A stretch of DNA of 32,483 bases from Desulfobacterales bacterium (GCA_030145595.1 JAQYVG010000001.1:1-32483), one strand, 5' to 3'; positions 18,754 through 28,272 are shown, counted from the first letter of the stretch. The notes: a model not told the origin generated them from the letters alone. Translations and numbers: made by a program.

Positions 18754-19860
18754 TTAAATCTTTATTAGTTCATACTTGCGGCTTCCAAGGCCGATCTGTT
18801 CGGCGTAATCGAGCTGGATCTCCCAGTCTATGTCGGGATAAATGCCCCTGAATTTATCCTCACCGCATTCTGTGTTGGTTTTCAGGCAGGAGTCCGGCAG
18901 GGCCTGTTCACGATTTACAAGATCGACAGACGCCTGGTCAATGGCCACCGGATCAGTGGCGGCAACGATGCCGATATCTCTGACGATGGGCGCATCGTTA
19001 TAACCGTAGCAGTCGCACGCCGGCGAGACATTATTGATAAAATTCAGGTACAAGGCCTTGCCTTCTTTATTCTTTAAAACACCCAGGGTGTATTCCACCA
19101 TTTTTTCCAGAAAAACGGGTATGGCCTGATTCCACTGGATTTCAATGGCGCTTTCGGGGCAGATGAGGATACATTCCCCACAGCCGATACACTTTTTGGA
19201 GTCCAGCACCGCCTTTTCCTGCTGCAACGCAAGCGCCTGCACAGAGCAGTGGCTGACGCAGTCCCCGCAGCCGACGCATTTTTCCTTATTAACCTGGGGC
19301 GCCACGGTGGAATGCTGTTCCAGTTTTCCCCGGCGCGACGCGCAGCCCATTCCCAGGTTTTTAATGGTTCCACCGAAACCGGAAAGCTCGTGGCCTTTGA
19401 AGTGGGCTACTGATATAAGGGCATCGGCGGCGACAATCTCCGATCCGATGTACACCCTTTTACAGTTTTTTTGATTGACAACAGCAGCGGTTTCGCTTTT
19501 GCCTCTAAGCCCGTCTGCGATGATTAAAGGGGCATCCACCACGGCATAAGCAAAACCGTTTTGAATCGCTGTTGCAAGATGTTGCGCAGAGTCGCTGCGA
19601 GTGCCTGCATATAGCGTATTGGCATCGGTTAGAAATGGGAATCCGCCGGCGCTTTTGATGGTTTCCACAACTTTACGCAAAAATACGGGCCGGATGAAAG
19701 CAGTATTTCCCAGCTCGCCAAAGTGGAGCTTGACGGCAACAAGATCTCTTGCTTTGATCTTTTCAGAAAGCCCGGCCGTATGCATTAACCGTGCAAGCTT
19801 GCCAATCAGATTCTCTTTAGGCGTTGCTCGCAAATCGATAAAATAGACGCTGCTCTTCAT
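18754..19860 (-). CDS. DUF362 domain protein with two [4Fe-4S] ferredoxin motifs
   Basis: 368 aa; DLVAVKLHFGELGNTAFIRPVFLRKVVETIKSAGGFPFLTDANTLY; CVGCGDCVSHCSVQAL and CIGCGECILICPESAI. Confidence 0.9.
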   Translation of the reverse strand: MKSSVYFIDLRATPKENLIGKLARLMHTAGLSEKIKARDLVAVKLHFGELGNTAFIRPVFLRKVVETIKSAGGFPFLTDANTLYAGTRSDSAQHLATAIQNGFAYAVVDAPLIIADGLRGKSETAAVVNQKNCKRVYIGSEIVAADALISVAHFKGHELSGFGGTIKNLGMGCASRRGKLEQHSTVAPQVNKEKCVGCGDCVSHCSVQALALQQEKAVLDSKKCIGCGECILICPESAIEIQWNQAIPVFLEKMVEYTLGVLKNKEGKALYLNFINNVSPACDCYGYNDAPIVRDIGIVAATDPVAIDQASVDLVNREQALPDSCLKTNTECGEDKFRGIYPDIDWEIQLDYAEQIGLGSRKYELIKI

Positions 19861-19947
19861 CCTATCCTCCCCCTATGTTAATAATTCATCCTCAAAGATT
19901 TAAGGCTCTGAATTAAATTATGTGAAAGTCATTTACCACCTGCTGCC

Positions 19948-19996
19948 GGAGCGCTGCGCTTAAGGATCACTTCGTTTAAGGAGCGGCCTGCGGCCT
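19948..19996. repeat. Three imperfect ~16-bp tandem units (GGAGCGCTGCGCTTAA / GGATCACTTCGTTTAA / GGAGCGGCCTGCGGCCT)
   Basis: Read directly in the intergenic region. Confidence 0.6.
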
Positions 19997-20143
19997 CGAG
20001 GAAAAAAAATTATATCCGCATTCGTGTGTGTCGTCTAACGGATTCATCTTGTATAATTATTTTCAGAGTGGTAAGCGGTGACTGCTATAATTTATGAGAC
20101 CTTTGAAAAAGTCAAGGTGTTTGAGCAAAGGCAAGCAGGAGCA

Positions 20144-20836
20144 ATGGACGTCAATACCAAACTGGTGGTTTTGGACAAAATTTACAGAGTGTATGATGAT
20201 TTTACCGGCAAGCTGGACCTGGCATGCCAAAAATATTGTGCCCATTGCTGTACGTGCAATGTAACCTTGACGACCCTTGAGGGTTATAGAATTGCCCGGC
20301 ACCTGATTTCAAGCGGGCAGTCGAGTCTGTTTGAAAAGCTGCAGGCGGTGTTGAGCAGCAAGCGCTTTCAGCCCGTGGTAACGACCAACAAACTGGCAGA
20401 ACTTTGTGCGCTGGGAAAGGATCTTCCCTTAGAGTCCAGCGATCCGGCCTGGGGACCTTGTCCGCTATTGAAAAATGACGAATGCCTAATTTATTTGCAA
20501 AGACCCTTCGGCTGCCGGTGTATGGTTTCAAAACACAACTGCCGGGAAACCGGCTATGCGGACATGGATACTTTGGTGCTTACAGTTAATAATGTATGCC
20601 TGCAGTATATGGAACACATCGATGCGCATGGCTTTACGGGAAATCTAAGCGATGTTCTGGACGTGATGGCAAAGGAACAAAATCGTCAACATTATAAAAG
20701 TAACAAGCTGAAGGTCGCCGGCACCAGCCTGATCGCCAACCGGCCGATTAAGGTCCTGATGATACCACCGGAGCACCGGCATGAAGTGAAACCGATACTC
20801 GACGCTCTCAACAGAATTCAAGTCCCCATGAAATGA
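20144..20836 (+). CDS. YkgJ-family Cys-cluster (zinc/iron-chelating) protein
   Basis: CQKYCAHCCTCNVTLTTLEGYRI...CPLLKNDECLIYLQRPFGCRC; ATG 20144 has an upstream CAGGAGC RBS. ORF-track GTG 20078 is upstream and overlaps a dispersed repeat. Confidence 0.85.
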   Translation: MDVNTKLVVLDKIYRVYDDFTGKLDLACQKYCAHCCTCNVTLTTLEGYRIARHLISSGQSSLFEKLQAVLSSKRFQPVVTTNKLAELCALGKDLPLESSDPAWGPCPLLKNDECLIYLQRPFGCRCMVSKHNCRETGYADMDTLVLTVNNVCLQYMEHIDAHGFTGNLSDVLDVMAKEQNRQHYKSNKLKVAGTSLIANRPIKVLMIPPEHRHEVKPILDALNRIQVPMK

Positions 20837-20893
20837 TGAAGATAAATAAGGGTCATATACAAGACGCAGTCGATGGGACTTTTTAAGACGCTA

Positions 20894-21529
20894 TCAAGGT
20901 TTGCCGGGCGGTTGCATGCGTTTAACAAGCTCAGAAACAAGTTGCCCGTTGGGTGATTTAGCCGCCGGATTGACGGCCGCCAGTTCCTCCCAGGCTCGCA
21001 CAGCACCGGCCAGATCGTTCAGGTCATGCATCAGCACAATACCCTTGTTGAAACGCGAAACTTCGTGGCGGGGATCAACGGCAATGGCCTTGTCAAAAGC
21101 CTTAATAGCTTCGGCAGGCTTGCCGCTGCGACGGTACATGACCCCCATATCGGTCAAAACATTGGCATTGTCGGGCTTCAGGGCCAAAGATTTCTGGTAG
21201 GCATTGATGGCTTTTTCATGATTTTCGCTATCAAAGTAGAGGTTGCCCAGTTGAATCCAGGCCTCGGCATCATTAGGATTCTGGTTGGTTATTTTTTCGA
21301 GTTCAAAAATCCTGGCGGCCGTTTCAACCGAAGGGCCCTTGGCATCGGCCTGCGGCGGTGGTGGTTGCGATCGTGGCGGTGCAGAAGCAACCGGCAGTCC
21401 GCTGCTTGACTTATAAACCGTTACAACCACTCCCATCAAAAACCCCACGACCAGGGTAATGATGGCGACCCAGAGCATGGTTTCTTTTTTTACATAACCT
21501 GTTGTTGGTACTTCGTTTTGTTTAGTCAT
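20894..21529 (-). CDS. Tetratricopeptide repeat protein with N-terminal TM anchor
   Basis: 211 aa; TM MLWVAIITLVVGFLMGVVVTVY; TPRs AEAWIQLGNLYFDSENHEKAINAYQKSLALKPDNANVLTDMGVMYRRSGKPAEAIKAFDKAIAVDP. Confidence 0.92.
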   Translation of the reverse strand: MTKQNEVPTTGYVKKETMLWVAIITLVVGFLMGVVVTVYKSSSGLPVASAPPRSQPPPPQADAKGPSVETAARIFELEKITNQNPNDAEAWIQLGNLYFDSENHEKAINAYQKSLALKPDNANVLTDMGVMYRRSGKPAEAIKAFDKAIAVDPRHEVSRFNKGIVLMHDLNDLAGAVRAWEELAAVNPAAKSPNGQLVSELVKRMQPPGKP

Positions 21530-21756
21530 TTTGTCATCCTTTAGTTCCTTAATTGTTTATTTGTGCTTATTGTGGCAAATCCTATTCCATTGCTACGAAG
21601 ACACCAAGGCAGTCACTGGTGAACCGTTATCAGTGAAAAGTGATCAGTAAGAGCAAACTGATTACTGACATTTGTGCCTTCCCGCCTGCCAAAGTAAGTA
21701 CGACGGACAGGTGTGGCAAATATTTTCTGGTTCCGGATTGTCCATATCAGGGGTTT

Positions 21757-22596
21757 TCACAGCTTAAACAATTGAGCAGCATTCAAACCGCAGATCGATT
21801 CAATCTCAGCTTTTGATAGTCCGGAAATATCAAGCTCCCGGAAATACCTGGCCGGATTAATAAGCGGAAAGTCACTGCCAAAAAGAATCTTATCCAGCCC
21901 GACGATATCCTTGGCATAGCGGTATATTTCCGGGGCATAAAGAAACGGAGATGCCGCCGTGTCAAAATAAACATTTTTAAGGCTTGCTCTTACCTCCTTC
22001 TTAAGGAGGGCAAAGAAAAAGATTCCCCCGCCCCAGTGAGCCAGCACGATAACATTTTCCGGGAATTTTTTAACCAGATCGTATATCTGCTTCAAGGTAT
22101 GCGGTGTTTTTCCGGGGTACGTATGGCCCACCGGCTCATTGGTGTGGATCAGTACCGGAAGATCCTTGTCCCGGCAGATCTGCATCAGGGGGGCCAGTTT
22201 ATCAAGAGCTTCATCATCGATACCGGATTGATAAAAGGCAAGTTCACCAATACCTGCAAGCCCTCCTTCCAGGCATCGCAAAGCTTCCGTGGCAGCGTCC
22301 CGGCTGAAGGGATCCAGGCAGCACAAGCCGATAAGACGCTTAGGATATCTTGCCACGGCTTCCAGGATATAGTCATTGTGCTTGATAAATGTCTGCGATT
22401 TTTTCCAGGGGAACCCAAAAATAACGGATTTGTCGACCCCCTGCCGGTCCATTGCAGCGACGATCTCTTGGGCCCCGACAAGTTTTGAACCCGGCAAGCT
22501 GTATAAAAGCTTGAAAGCAGGTTCAGACGCAAAATAAGCTTCCCGATTTTCCCGTATCCCTTTAGGAAAAATATGAGTATGAAAATCGATGACCAT
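21757..22596 (-). CDS. Amidohydrolase family (amidohydrolase_2-like TIM-barrel metal-dependent hydrolase)
   Basis: MVIDFHTHIFPKGI, LPVLIHTNEPVGHTYPG, NVIVLAHWGGG, DKILFGSDFPLINPARY; ATG at 22596 with GTGGAG RBS. Confidence 0.9.
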   Translation of the reverse strand: MVIDFHTHIFPKGIRENREAYFASEPAFKLLYSLPGSKLVGAQEIVAAMDRQGVDKSVIFGFPWKKSQTFIKHNDYILEAVARYPKRLIGLCCLDPFSRDAATEALRCLEGGLAGIGELAFYQSGIDDEALDKLAPLMQICRDKDLPVLIHTNEPVGHTYPGKTPHTLKQIYDLVKKFPENVIVLAHWGGGIFFFALLKKEVRASLKNVYFDTAASPFLYAPEIYRYAKDIVGLDKILFGSDFPLINPARYFRELDISGLSKAEIESICGLNAAQLFKL

Positions 22597-22682
22597 TGAT
22601 ATAGCTCCACGCAAACAAAAACGTTTTGTTGACTGAAAGTAATTCTATACAATATATACACTTAATTAACAACCTTCTATCA

Positions 22683-22803
22683 ATGTCCGTTGACAGTTGC
22701 CCGTTGCCCGTGGGAAAAAATAAGAGGTGGTTAGTGTCCATCCATAAATTTGGAATATTCAATAACTGCCGACCACTGACAACGGACCACTAACAACGGA
22801 CAT
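22683..22803. repeat. Short inverted-repeat element with ~31-bp arms
   Basis: 22683-22713 versus reverse complement of 22773-22803 match at about 25/31 positions; spacer carries TTAGTGTCCATCCATAAAT. Confidence 0.8.
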
Positions 22804-22808
22804 CACTA

Positions 22809-23135
22809 ATGTTTTTAATTGTAGGCATTGCTCCTAAAACAAAAATTTTAGACCATTCCCCCAGGATCTGTCCCGCCTGCGGATTGGCCCAGGCGCGACT
22901 GAAACGGGTGGACAGCTATTTCAACCTGTTTTTCATTCCTCTTATACGGGTTAAAAAAGGGGAACCGTTTATCATCTGTGACAGGTGTGAAAGCATTACA
23001 TCTGAGACGACCTCCGGATATTATTCCCCGTGGGACAAAAAGAAATCAAGGTGCAATTCTTGCGGCGGGACACTGGACGGTGAGTTCAAATATTGCCCTC
23101 ATTGCGGCAAACCGGTTACGCTGAATATTTCATGA
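22809..23135 (+). CDS. Zinc-ribbon domain protein
   Basis: 108 aa; CPACGLAQ...CDRCES...CNSCGGTLDGEFKYCPHCGKPV; ATGA overlap with trmL. Confidence 0.8.
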   Translation: MFLIVGIAPKTKILDHSPRICPACGLAQARLKRVDSYFNLFFIPLIRVKKGEPFIICDRCESITSETTSGYYSPWDKKKSRCNSCGGTLDGEFKYCPHCGKPVTLNIS

Positions 23136-23602
23136 AAGCTTTTAGCACTCAATTTGAACGCCATGTTGTTCTGGTTGCGCCTGATATCCCCTGGAACACC
23201 GGCAATATCGGGCGTACTTGCTTAGGAACCGATGCCTCTCTGCATTTGATAAAGCCGCTGGGATTTTCATTGGAAAACCGGGATATGAAACGGGCGGGGT
23301 TGGATTACTGGCACCGGGTAAAATTGACGATCTGGGACGATTTTGAAAGTTTCGAGAAAAAAATGGACCCCCAAAAAGACGAGATGGTTCTGTTTACCAA
23401 AAATGGAGCTAAACCTTTCTGGGACACGCCGTCACCTGCGAGGCTCTTTCTGGTTTTCGGCTCGGAAACCAGAGGACTTCCCCAAACAATCGTATCAAAA
23501 TATAAGCATGCCACCTATCAGATCCCCATTACCGACGCGATCCGCAGCCTTAACCTGTCCACCGCGGTAGGCATTGCATTGTACGAAAGCCTGCGCCACT
23601 AG
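23132..23602 (+). CDS. trmL: tRNA (cytidine(34)-2'-O)-methyltransferase, SPOUT family
   Basis: HVVLVAPDIPWNTGNIGRTCLGTDASLHLIKPLGFSLENRDMKRAGLDYW; FLVFGSETRGLP; IRSLNLSTAVGIALYE. ATG 23132 preferred over ORF-track start 23093. Confidence 0.95.
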   Translation: MKAFSTQFERHVVLVAPDIPWNTGNIGRTCLGTDASLHLIKPLGFSLENRDMKRAGLDYWHRVKLTIWDDFESFEKKMDPQKDEMVLFTKNGAKPFWDTPSPARLFLVFGSETRGLPQTIVSKYKHATYQIPITDAIRSLNLSTAVGIALYESLRH

Positions 23603-23648
23603 TCCCTTTTTTGCCACGAAATTTACGAAGAACTACATTTTTTTTAAA

Positions 23649-23874
23649 TAGCCACAGACGCACACAGACGAGTCTTCGCTGCGCTACGCCCCCGCAAGCA
23701 GGCGCAGACTTTTGCCCTGCGGACATTCGCAGGGCAAAATCACGTATCGCTTCGCCAAAGAAGTGTAATTGGATAGCCCTTATATTTACCCGAAGGGCAT
23801 GACATCTAATAGTTTGCACTGCCTGTGGCAGTGCAAACTATTAGTCTGTGTAAGTCTGTGTGTGTCTGTGGCTA
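23649..23874. repeat. ~226-bp palindromic element with 21-bp terminal inverted repeats and two internal perfect hairpins
   Basis: TAGCCACAGACGCACACAGAC (23649-23669) versus reverse complement of 23854-23874 (20/21); hairpins 23710-23739 (12-bp stem) and 23806-23844 (18-bp stem, TGT loop). Confidence 0.92.
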
Positions 23875-23900
23875 AATTGATTTTTAGCTTTGATTGGTGC

Positions 23901-23933
23901 AAAAAAATAGGGCCCGAAAAATTCGGGCCCTAT
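23901..23933 (-). terminator. Rho-independent terminator of fhs (minus strand)
   Basis: 12-bp perfect stem ATAGGGCCCGAA/TTCGGGCCCTAT with AAA loop; on the minus strand followed by a T-run. Confidence 0.9.
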
Positions 23934-23965
23934 GGGGTAAATCAGATGAATCGATTGTTACGTTA

Positions 23966-25729
23966 TTAGAACAATCCTGTCACCTTTCCGGTTTCAACGT
24001 CCACATCCACCCTGCGGTAAGCAGGATCGGAACTGGTTCCCGGCATCAGGCTGATAGCGCCGCAAACCGGACAAAGGAACTTGGCGCCGGAGAAGATCAG
24101 CACGTCCTGGACCGGCAGGGTCCATCCCTTGGGCACACCCTTGACCGCCGGGTCATGGGTCAGCGAGAGGTGGGTCTTGACCATCATGGTGGTGTATTCA
24201 TCGTACTGGGGATCGTTTTCAAGCATCTTGGCCTTGGCTTCGGCCGCGGGCGTCCAGGCCACACCGTCGGCGCCGTAAACGTTCTTGGCGATCAGGTCAA
24301 CCCGGTCACGCAGCTTGGTTTCCAGAGGATACAGGAATTTGAAATCACCCGGATCGTCACAGGCTTCGATGACCGCATCGGCAAATTCCAGGGCGCCGTC
24401 ACCGCCGTCGGCCCAGTGGGTGGACTCTGCACAGCGGGCCCCGGCTGCCTCGGCTGCCTTGCGCACCATGGCTACCTCAGCATCGGTATCGTTGTGGAAG
24501 CGGTTGATGCAGACCACCGGGTTGACGCCGGCCAGGCGGATGGTTTTGATGTGGTGTACCATATTATCCACACCCGTTTCCAGGAATTCCAGCCCTTCTC
24601 TCGTATACTCAGGAGGCAGCGCCAGGCCGGCTACGACCTTGGGACCACCACCGTGCATCTTCAGGGCTCGGATGGTGCTGGTAAGAACGGAGACGTGGGG
24701 TTTCAGTCCGCTGTAACGGCATTTGACGTTCCAGAACTTCTCAAAGCCGATGTCGGCACCGAAACCGGACTCGGTCACATTGTAGTCAAAAATCTTCAGG
24801 CCGACCCGGTCGCCGATAATTGAAGATTGACCCACGGCGATGTTGGCAAACGGTCCGGCATGCACCATACAGGGCTGATATTCAGCGGTGCACATCAGAG
24901 TCGGATTAATGGTGTTTTTCATCCAGGCGGTCATGGCATTGCCGACTTCCAAATCGCCGGTGGTTATCGGTTTGCCGGTTTTGTCAAAGGCCACGGTGAT
25001 GTTGTTTAGTTTTTCACGCAGATCGGCGAGATCATAAACAATGGAAAGAATTGCCATCAGCTCGGAGCTTACCGCGATCCCGAACTTGGACTGCATGACC
25101 ATGCCGTCAAACCTGCCGCCCATACCTATAACGATATTTCGCAAAGCCTGAGCACAAAAATCCATGATCCAGCCCATCTCTACTCGTGTGGGATCGACGT
25201 CCAGCCTGGGCATACGCGTCAGACGCGCAAGCTGTTCATCGTTGTAGTTGCGCTCATGCTGCATTCTGGCGGTGAGTGCCACCATGGCCAGGTTGTGAGC
25301 GTTCATGATGTCGTTGATGTCGCCGGTGAGACCCATGGAGAATTCGGTCATGGGAATCAGCAGAGAGTTGCCGCCGCCGGCCGCGGTTCCCTTGATGTTC
25401 ATGGTCGGTCCACCCGAGGGCTGCCGCAGAACGCCACCAACATTTACTCCGCGTTTGCCCATACCTTCCATAAGACCGCAGGAAGTGGTGCTTTTGCCTT
25501 CACCCAAAGGCGTGGGCGTGATGGCGGTCACTTCAATGTACTTGCCATCCGGCTTGTCCTTGAGCCGCTCGATAATCTTCATGAAATCCAGTCTGCACAG
25601 TCTCCCCTGGGGGATAATTTCATCTGGTTCAAGACCCAGTTTTTCCCGCCATTCTTCAGGAGTAGGCATGTTTTCTTCGGCCGCTTCTGAAATCTGCCAG
25701 TCGGCCATTTCTACCGCATTGTAAGCCAT
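23966..25729 (-). CDS. fhs: Formate--tetrahydrofolate ligase
   Basis: 587 aa; [80 protein letters not shown]. Confidence 0.98.
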   Translation of the reverse strand: MAYNAVEMADWQISEAAEENMPTPEEWREKLGLEPDEIIPQGRLCRLDFMKIIERLKDKPDGKYIEVTAITPTPLGEGKSTTSCGLMEGMGKRGVNVGGVLRQPSGGPTMNIKGTAAGGGNSLLIPMTEFSMGLTGDINDIMNAHNLAMVALTARMQHERNYNDEQLARLTRMPRLDVDPTRVEMGWIMDFCAQALRNIVIGMGGRFDGMVMQSKFGIAVSSELMAILSIVYDLADLREKLNNITVAFDKTGKPITTGDLEVGNAMTAWMKNTINPTLMCTAEYQPCMVHAGPFANIAVGQSSIIGDRVGLKIFDYNVTESGFGADIGFEKFWNVKCRYSGLKPHVSVLTSTIRALKMHGGGPKVVAGLALPPEYTREGLEFLETGVDNMVHHIKTIRLAGVNPVVCINRFHNDTDAEVAMVRKAAEAAGARCAESTHWADGGDGALEFADAVIEACDDPGDFKFLYPLETKLRDRVDLIAKNVYGADGVAWTPAAEAKAKMLENDPQYDEYTTMMVKTHLSLTHDPAVKGVPKGWTLPVQDVLIFSGAKFLCPVCGAISLMPGTSSDPAYRRVDVDVETGKVTGLF

Positions 25730-25764
25730 CTACTCAACCTCCTCTATTTAAAGTTAAAAGATAC

Positions 25765-25855
25765 GGGAACCCAATGCTAAATCACCCGCATGGTTCCCTG
25801 CACTTTATTCATTTTATAGGGTTATGAACCCTATATCTTCCATCAGATGGTTCCC
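25765..25855 (-). promoter_or_regulatory. Structured candidate 5' leader of fhs (three potential hairpins)
   Basis: GGGAACC/GGTTCCC (25765-25771/25792-25798), perfect 9-bp TATAGGGTT/AACCCTATA (25815-25835), second GGTTCCC at 25849-25855. Confidence 0.45.
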
Positions 25856-26029
25856 ATGTAAATAAAAAACCCTGATAGACCAGTTGTTTTTTTAGGTTAA
25901 AACAACAAGCACTTATACTTAAAAAGAACTTAAAAAGCACTGGCGGTATGTTACCATCAACTAAAAATTGCCTTAAAGCACATGCAATCTTATTTGGCAA
26001 GTAATATGTTAATGTTTTGGATAAAAAAA

Positions 26030-26183
26030 TGATGGCGTCGTAAAAAGTCCCCTCTACTGCGTTGTAGTATTTTTTCAGACACTTGACATACTACATGTAT
26101 AGCCTCGTTCCTGAAAAAATACTACGCCTTTTTATCCCGCCGTGGTTTGGCGGGGGTATATGAATCTTTTTACGAAATCATCA
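26030..26183. repeat. ~154-bp inverted-repeat element with nested 15-bp perfect IR
   Basis: Outer arms 26030-26047/26166-26183 (15/18); inner GTAGTATTTTTTCAG (26064-26078)/CTGAAAAAATACTAC (26111-26125) perfect. Confidence 0.9.
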
Positions 26184-26250
26184 AGATTAATCACCGTGCG
26201 ATTTTTTCCTATACCATGAGACCTTTGAAAAATGTTGCCCGCATTCATCA

Positions 26251-28272
26251 CTATAAGTTCGGGCTGTGCAGTTGATAAAGCCTGAAATAAAACCCCTGGC
26301 GCTGCATCAGTTCGTCGTGAGTCCCGGTTTCGATAATCCGGCCTCTGTTGAGCACCATAATACGGTCGGCTCCCCGGGCGGTTGAAAGACGATGGGCAAC
26401 GATGATGGATGTGCGGTTGGCCATCAGGTTAGAAAGAGCTTTCTGGATTTTAAGTTCTGTGGACGAATCGATATATGAGGTGGCTTCGTCCAGTATAATA
26501 AGATCGGGGTTGCGGGCCAAGGCCCGCGCAATCGATATGAGCTGGCGTTCTCCGCTTGAAATTGACATTCCGCCTTCGGCAAGAACGGTATCAAGACCGC
26601 GGGGCAATCTGTCGATGAGGGTATTGCAGTTTGAGTCCTTGATCAGCTGCTGCATATTTTTTCCCAAAATGCCGTCTTTGCCCAGGGTAATATTGTCACG
26701 TACAGTTTCGGAAAACAGAAAAGGATCCTGCATAACCAGGGCCATTTTCTCCCTTAATTGAAAAGTGTGTATCTTTTTGATATCTATGCCGTTTACAAGC
26801 ACCTGGCCTGATGTGGGATCATAAAACCGGGTAATGAGGTTGATAATCGATGTTTTCCCCGAGCCGGTCGGTCCCACCAAAGCAACAGTTTCGCCGGCTG
26901 AAACTTTAAAAGAGACCCGTTTAAGTACGGTTTCACCTTTTATATATGCAAGGGAAACATCTTTTAAAGCAATTTGGGTAATGTTATCCAGCGCACTTGT
27001 AAAAGTTTGGGTTTTAAGGCCGGATGTTGATCCGCGCTCGACTGTCGATACAGGCTGCGGAAGCCTTTCAGTACTGTCCAAAATTAAAAAAATTCTTTCA
27101 GCCGATGCCATGGCATTTTGCATGATATTATATTTTTCGGCGAGGTCTCGAATGGGCCTGAAAAACATTCTCATATAGGAAATAAAGGCAACCAGCGCTC
27201 CGAGGCTGATACTGCCGGTCATCACTTTGCCGCCGCCGTAATAGATTACGATCGCTATGGTTACCGCGCCCAGAAGTTCTATAACCGGCATAAAGACAGC
27301 AAAAACATGGACCTGTCGCATACCGGCCAGATAATGTTCATGATTCAGTTTGGAAAAATCCCGGTAATTCTCCTTTTCCTGCAAAAAGAGCTGGATAACC
27401 TTTAGGCCGCCGATGGTTTCCGAAAACTTGGTATTAATCTCGGCAATCTTGATCCTGAGAACTCTGAAAGCTTCCCGGGCCTGGCCGGCAAAATGGATGG
27501 ACGCCAGCAGCACAACCGGGAGCACCATAAAAGAAATAAGTGTCAGTTGCCAGTTGATGCCTAAAAGAACAGCGGTGATTCCTAAAAGCAAAAAAAGATC
27601 CTTGAAAATAAATACAATCACGGATGTGAACAGTTCGTGCATGTTTTGAATATCATTGGTGACCCGGGTGACGAGACGGCCCACGGGATTACGGGTAAAA
27701 AATGCCACCGACAGGCTCTGGATATGCTCAAACAGGCGAACCCTCAGATTATGCATGATCATCTGCCCCACATATTCCATCACCATAACCTGCACAAAGT
27801 TGAGAACAAACGTCACCAGCACAATCACGAGAAAATAAGCGGCAATCATGCTGACCCCGGCCAGGTCGCTACGGCGCAGCACAGCCAGTTCTTTTTTTTC
27901 CAATTGCTCAAGATCGTCTAATTTAACGAGGGCAAATGATTCGTATCTTTTGAAGATGTCTGCATTTTTTTGGACAATAGCCTCAACTTTGGCATCCGCC
28001 AGATCAGCCCGCAGGTATCTGACGTTACTATCAGCCACATCCCGACCAAGACCTTGCACGGATTCTGCCTGCGGCACGATATAGCGGTCGATTGCAATCT
28101 TGGTGAGATACGGCAGAGAAAGGTCCAGCAGGGTGATAACAACCATGAGAACAATTGATAAGCCCAGGAGCAGTTTGTAAGGCCTCGCATACGGATACAG
28201 GCGCTTTAACAATTTTACATCATAAGGCTTGCCAAGCTGCTTTTCCTCAAAATATCCAAAATCAGTGCGCAT
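26251..28272 (-). CDS. ABC exporter half-transporter, permease-ATPase fusion (canonical Walker B Glu, atypical SSGER signature)
   Basis: 673 aa; GPTGSGKTSIINLITRFYDPTSG; SISSGERQLISIARAL; LIILDEATSYIDSSTE; IVAHRLST; ~85-aa insert after TM1. Confidence 0.95.
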   Translation of the reverse strand: MRTDFGYFEEKQLGKPYDVKLLKRLYPYARPYKLLLGLSIVLMVVITLLDLSLPYLTKIAIDRYIVPQAESVQGLGRDVADSNVRYLRADLADAKVEAIVQKNADIFKRYESFALVKLDDLEQLEKKELAVLRRSDLAGVSMIAAYFLVIVLVTFVLNFVQVMVMEYVGQMIMHNLRVRLFEHIQSLSVAFFTRNPVGRLVTRVTNDIQNMHELFTSVIVFIFKDLFLLLGITAVLLGINWQLTLISFMVLPVVLLASIHFAGQAREAFRVLRIKIAEINTKFSETIGGLKVIQLFLQEKENYRDFSKLNHEHYLAGMRQVHVFAVFMPVIELLGAVTIAIVIYYGGGKVMTGSISLGALVAFISYMRMFFRPIRDLAEKYNIMQNAMASAERIFLILDSTERLPQPVSTVERGSTSGLKTQTFTSALDNITQIALKDVSLAYIKGETVLKRVSFKVSAGETVALVGPTGSGKTSIINLITRFYDPTSGQVLVNGIDIKKIHTFQLREKMALVMQDPFLFSETVRDNITLGKDGILGKNMQQLIKDSNCNTLIDRLPRGLDTVLAEGGMSISSGERQLISIARALARNPDLIILDEATSYIDSSTELKIQKALSNLMANRTSIIVAHRLSTARGADRIMVLNRGRIIETGTHDELMQRQGFYFRLYQLHSPNL

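Noticed and set aside
21590-21725. Intergenic words resembling GCCACGAAGACACCAAGG-type and ATCAGTGAAAAGTGATCAGTAA-type repeats
   Set aside because: Low-complexity intergenic repeats; only partial copies here and no clear structural boundaries.
23894-24823. 309-aa plus-strand ORF
   Set aside because: Antisense to fhs; begins within the fhs terminator region; no domain recognised.
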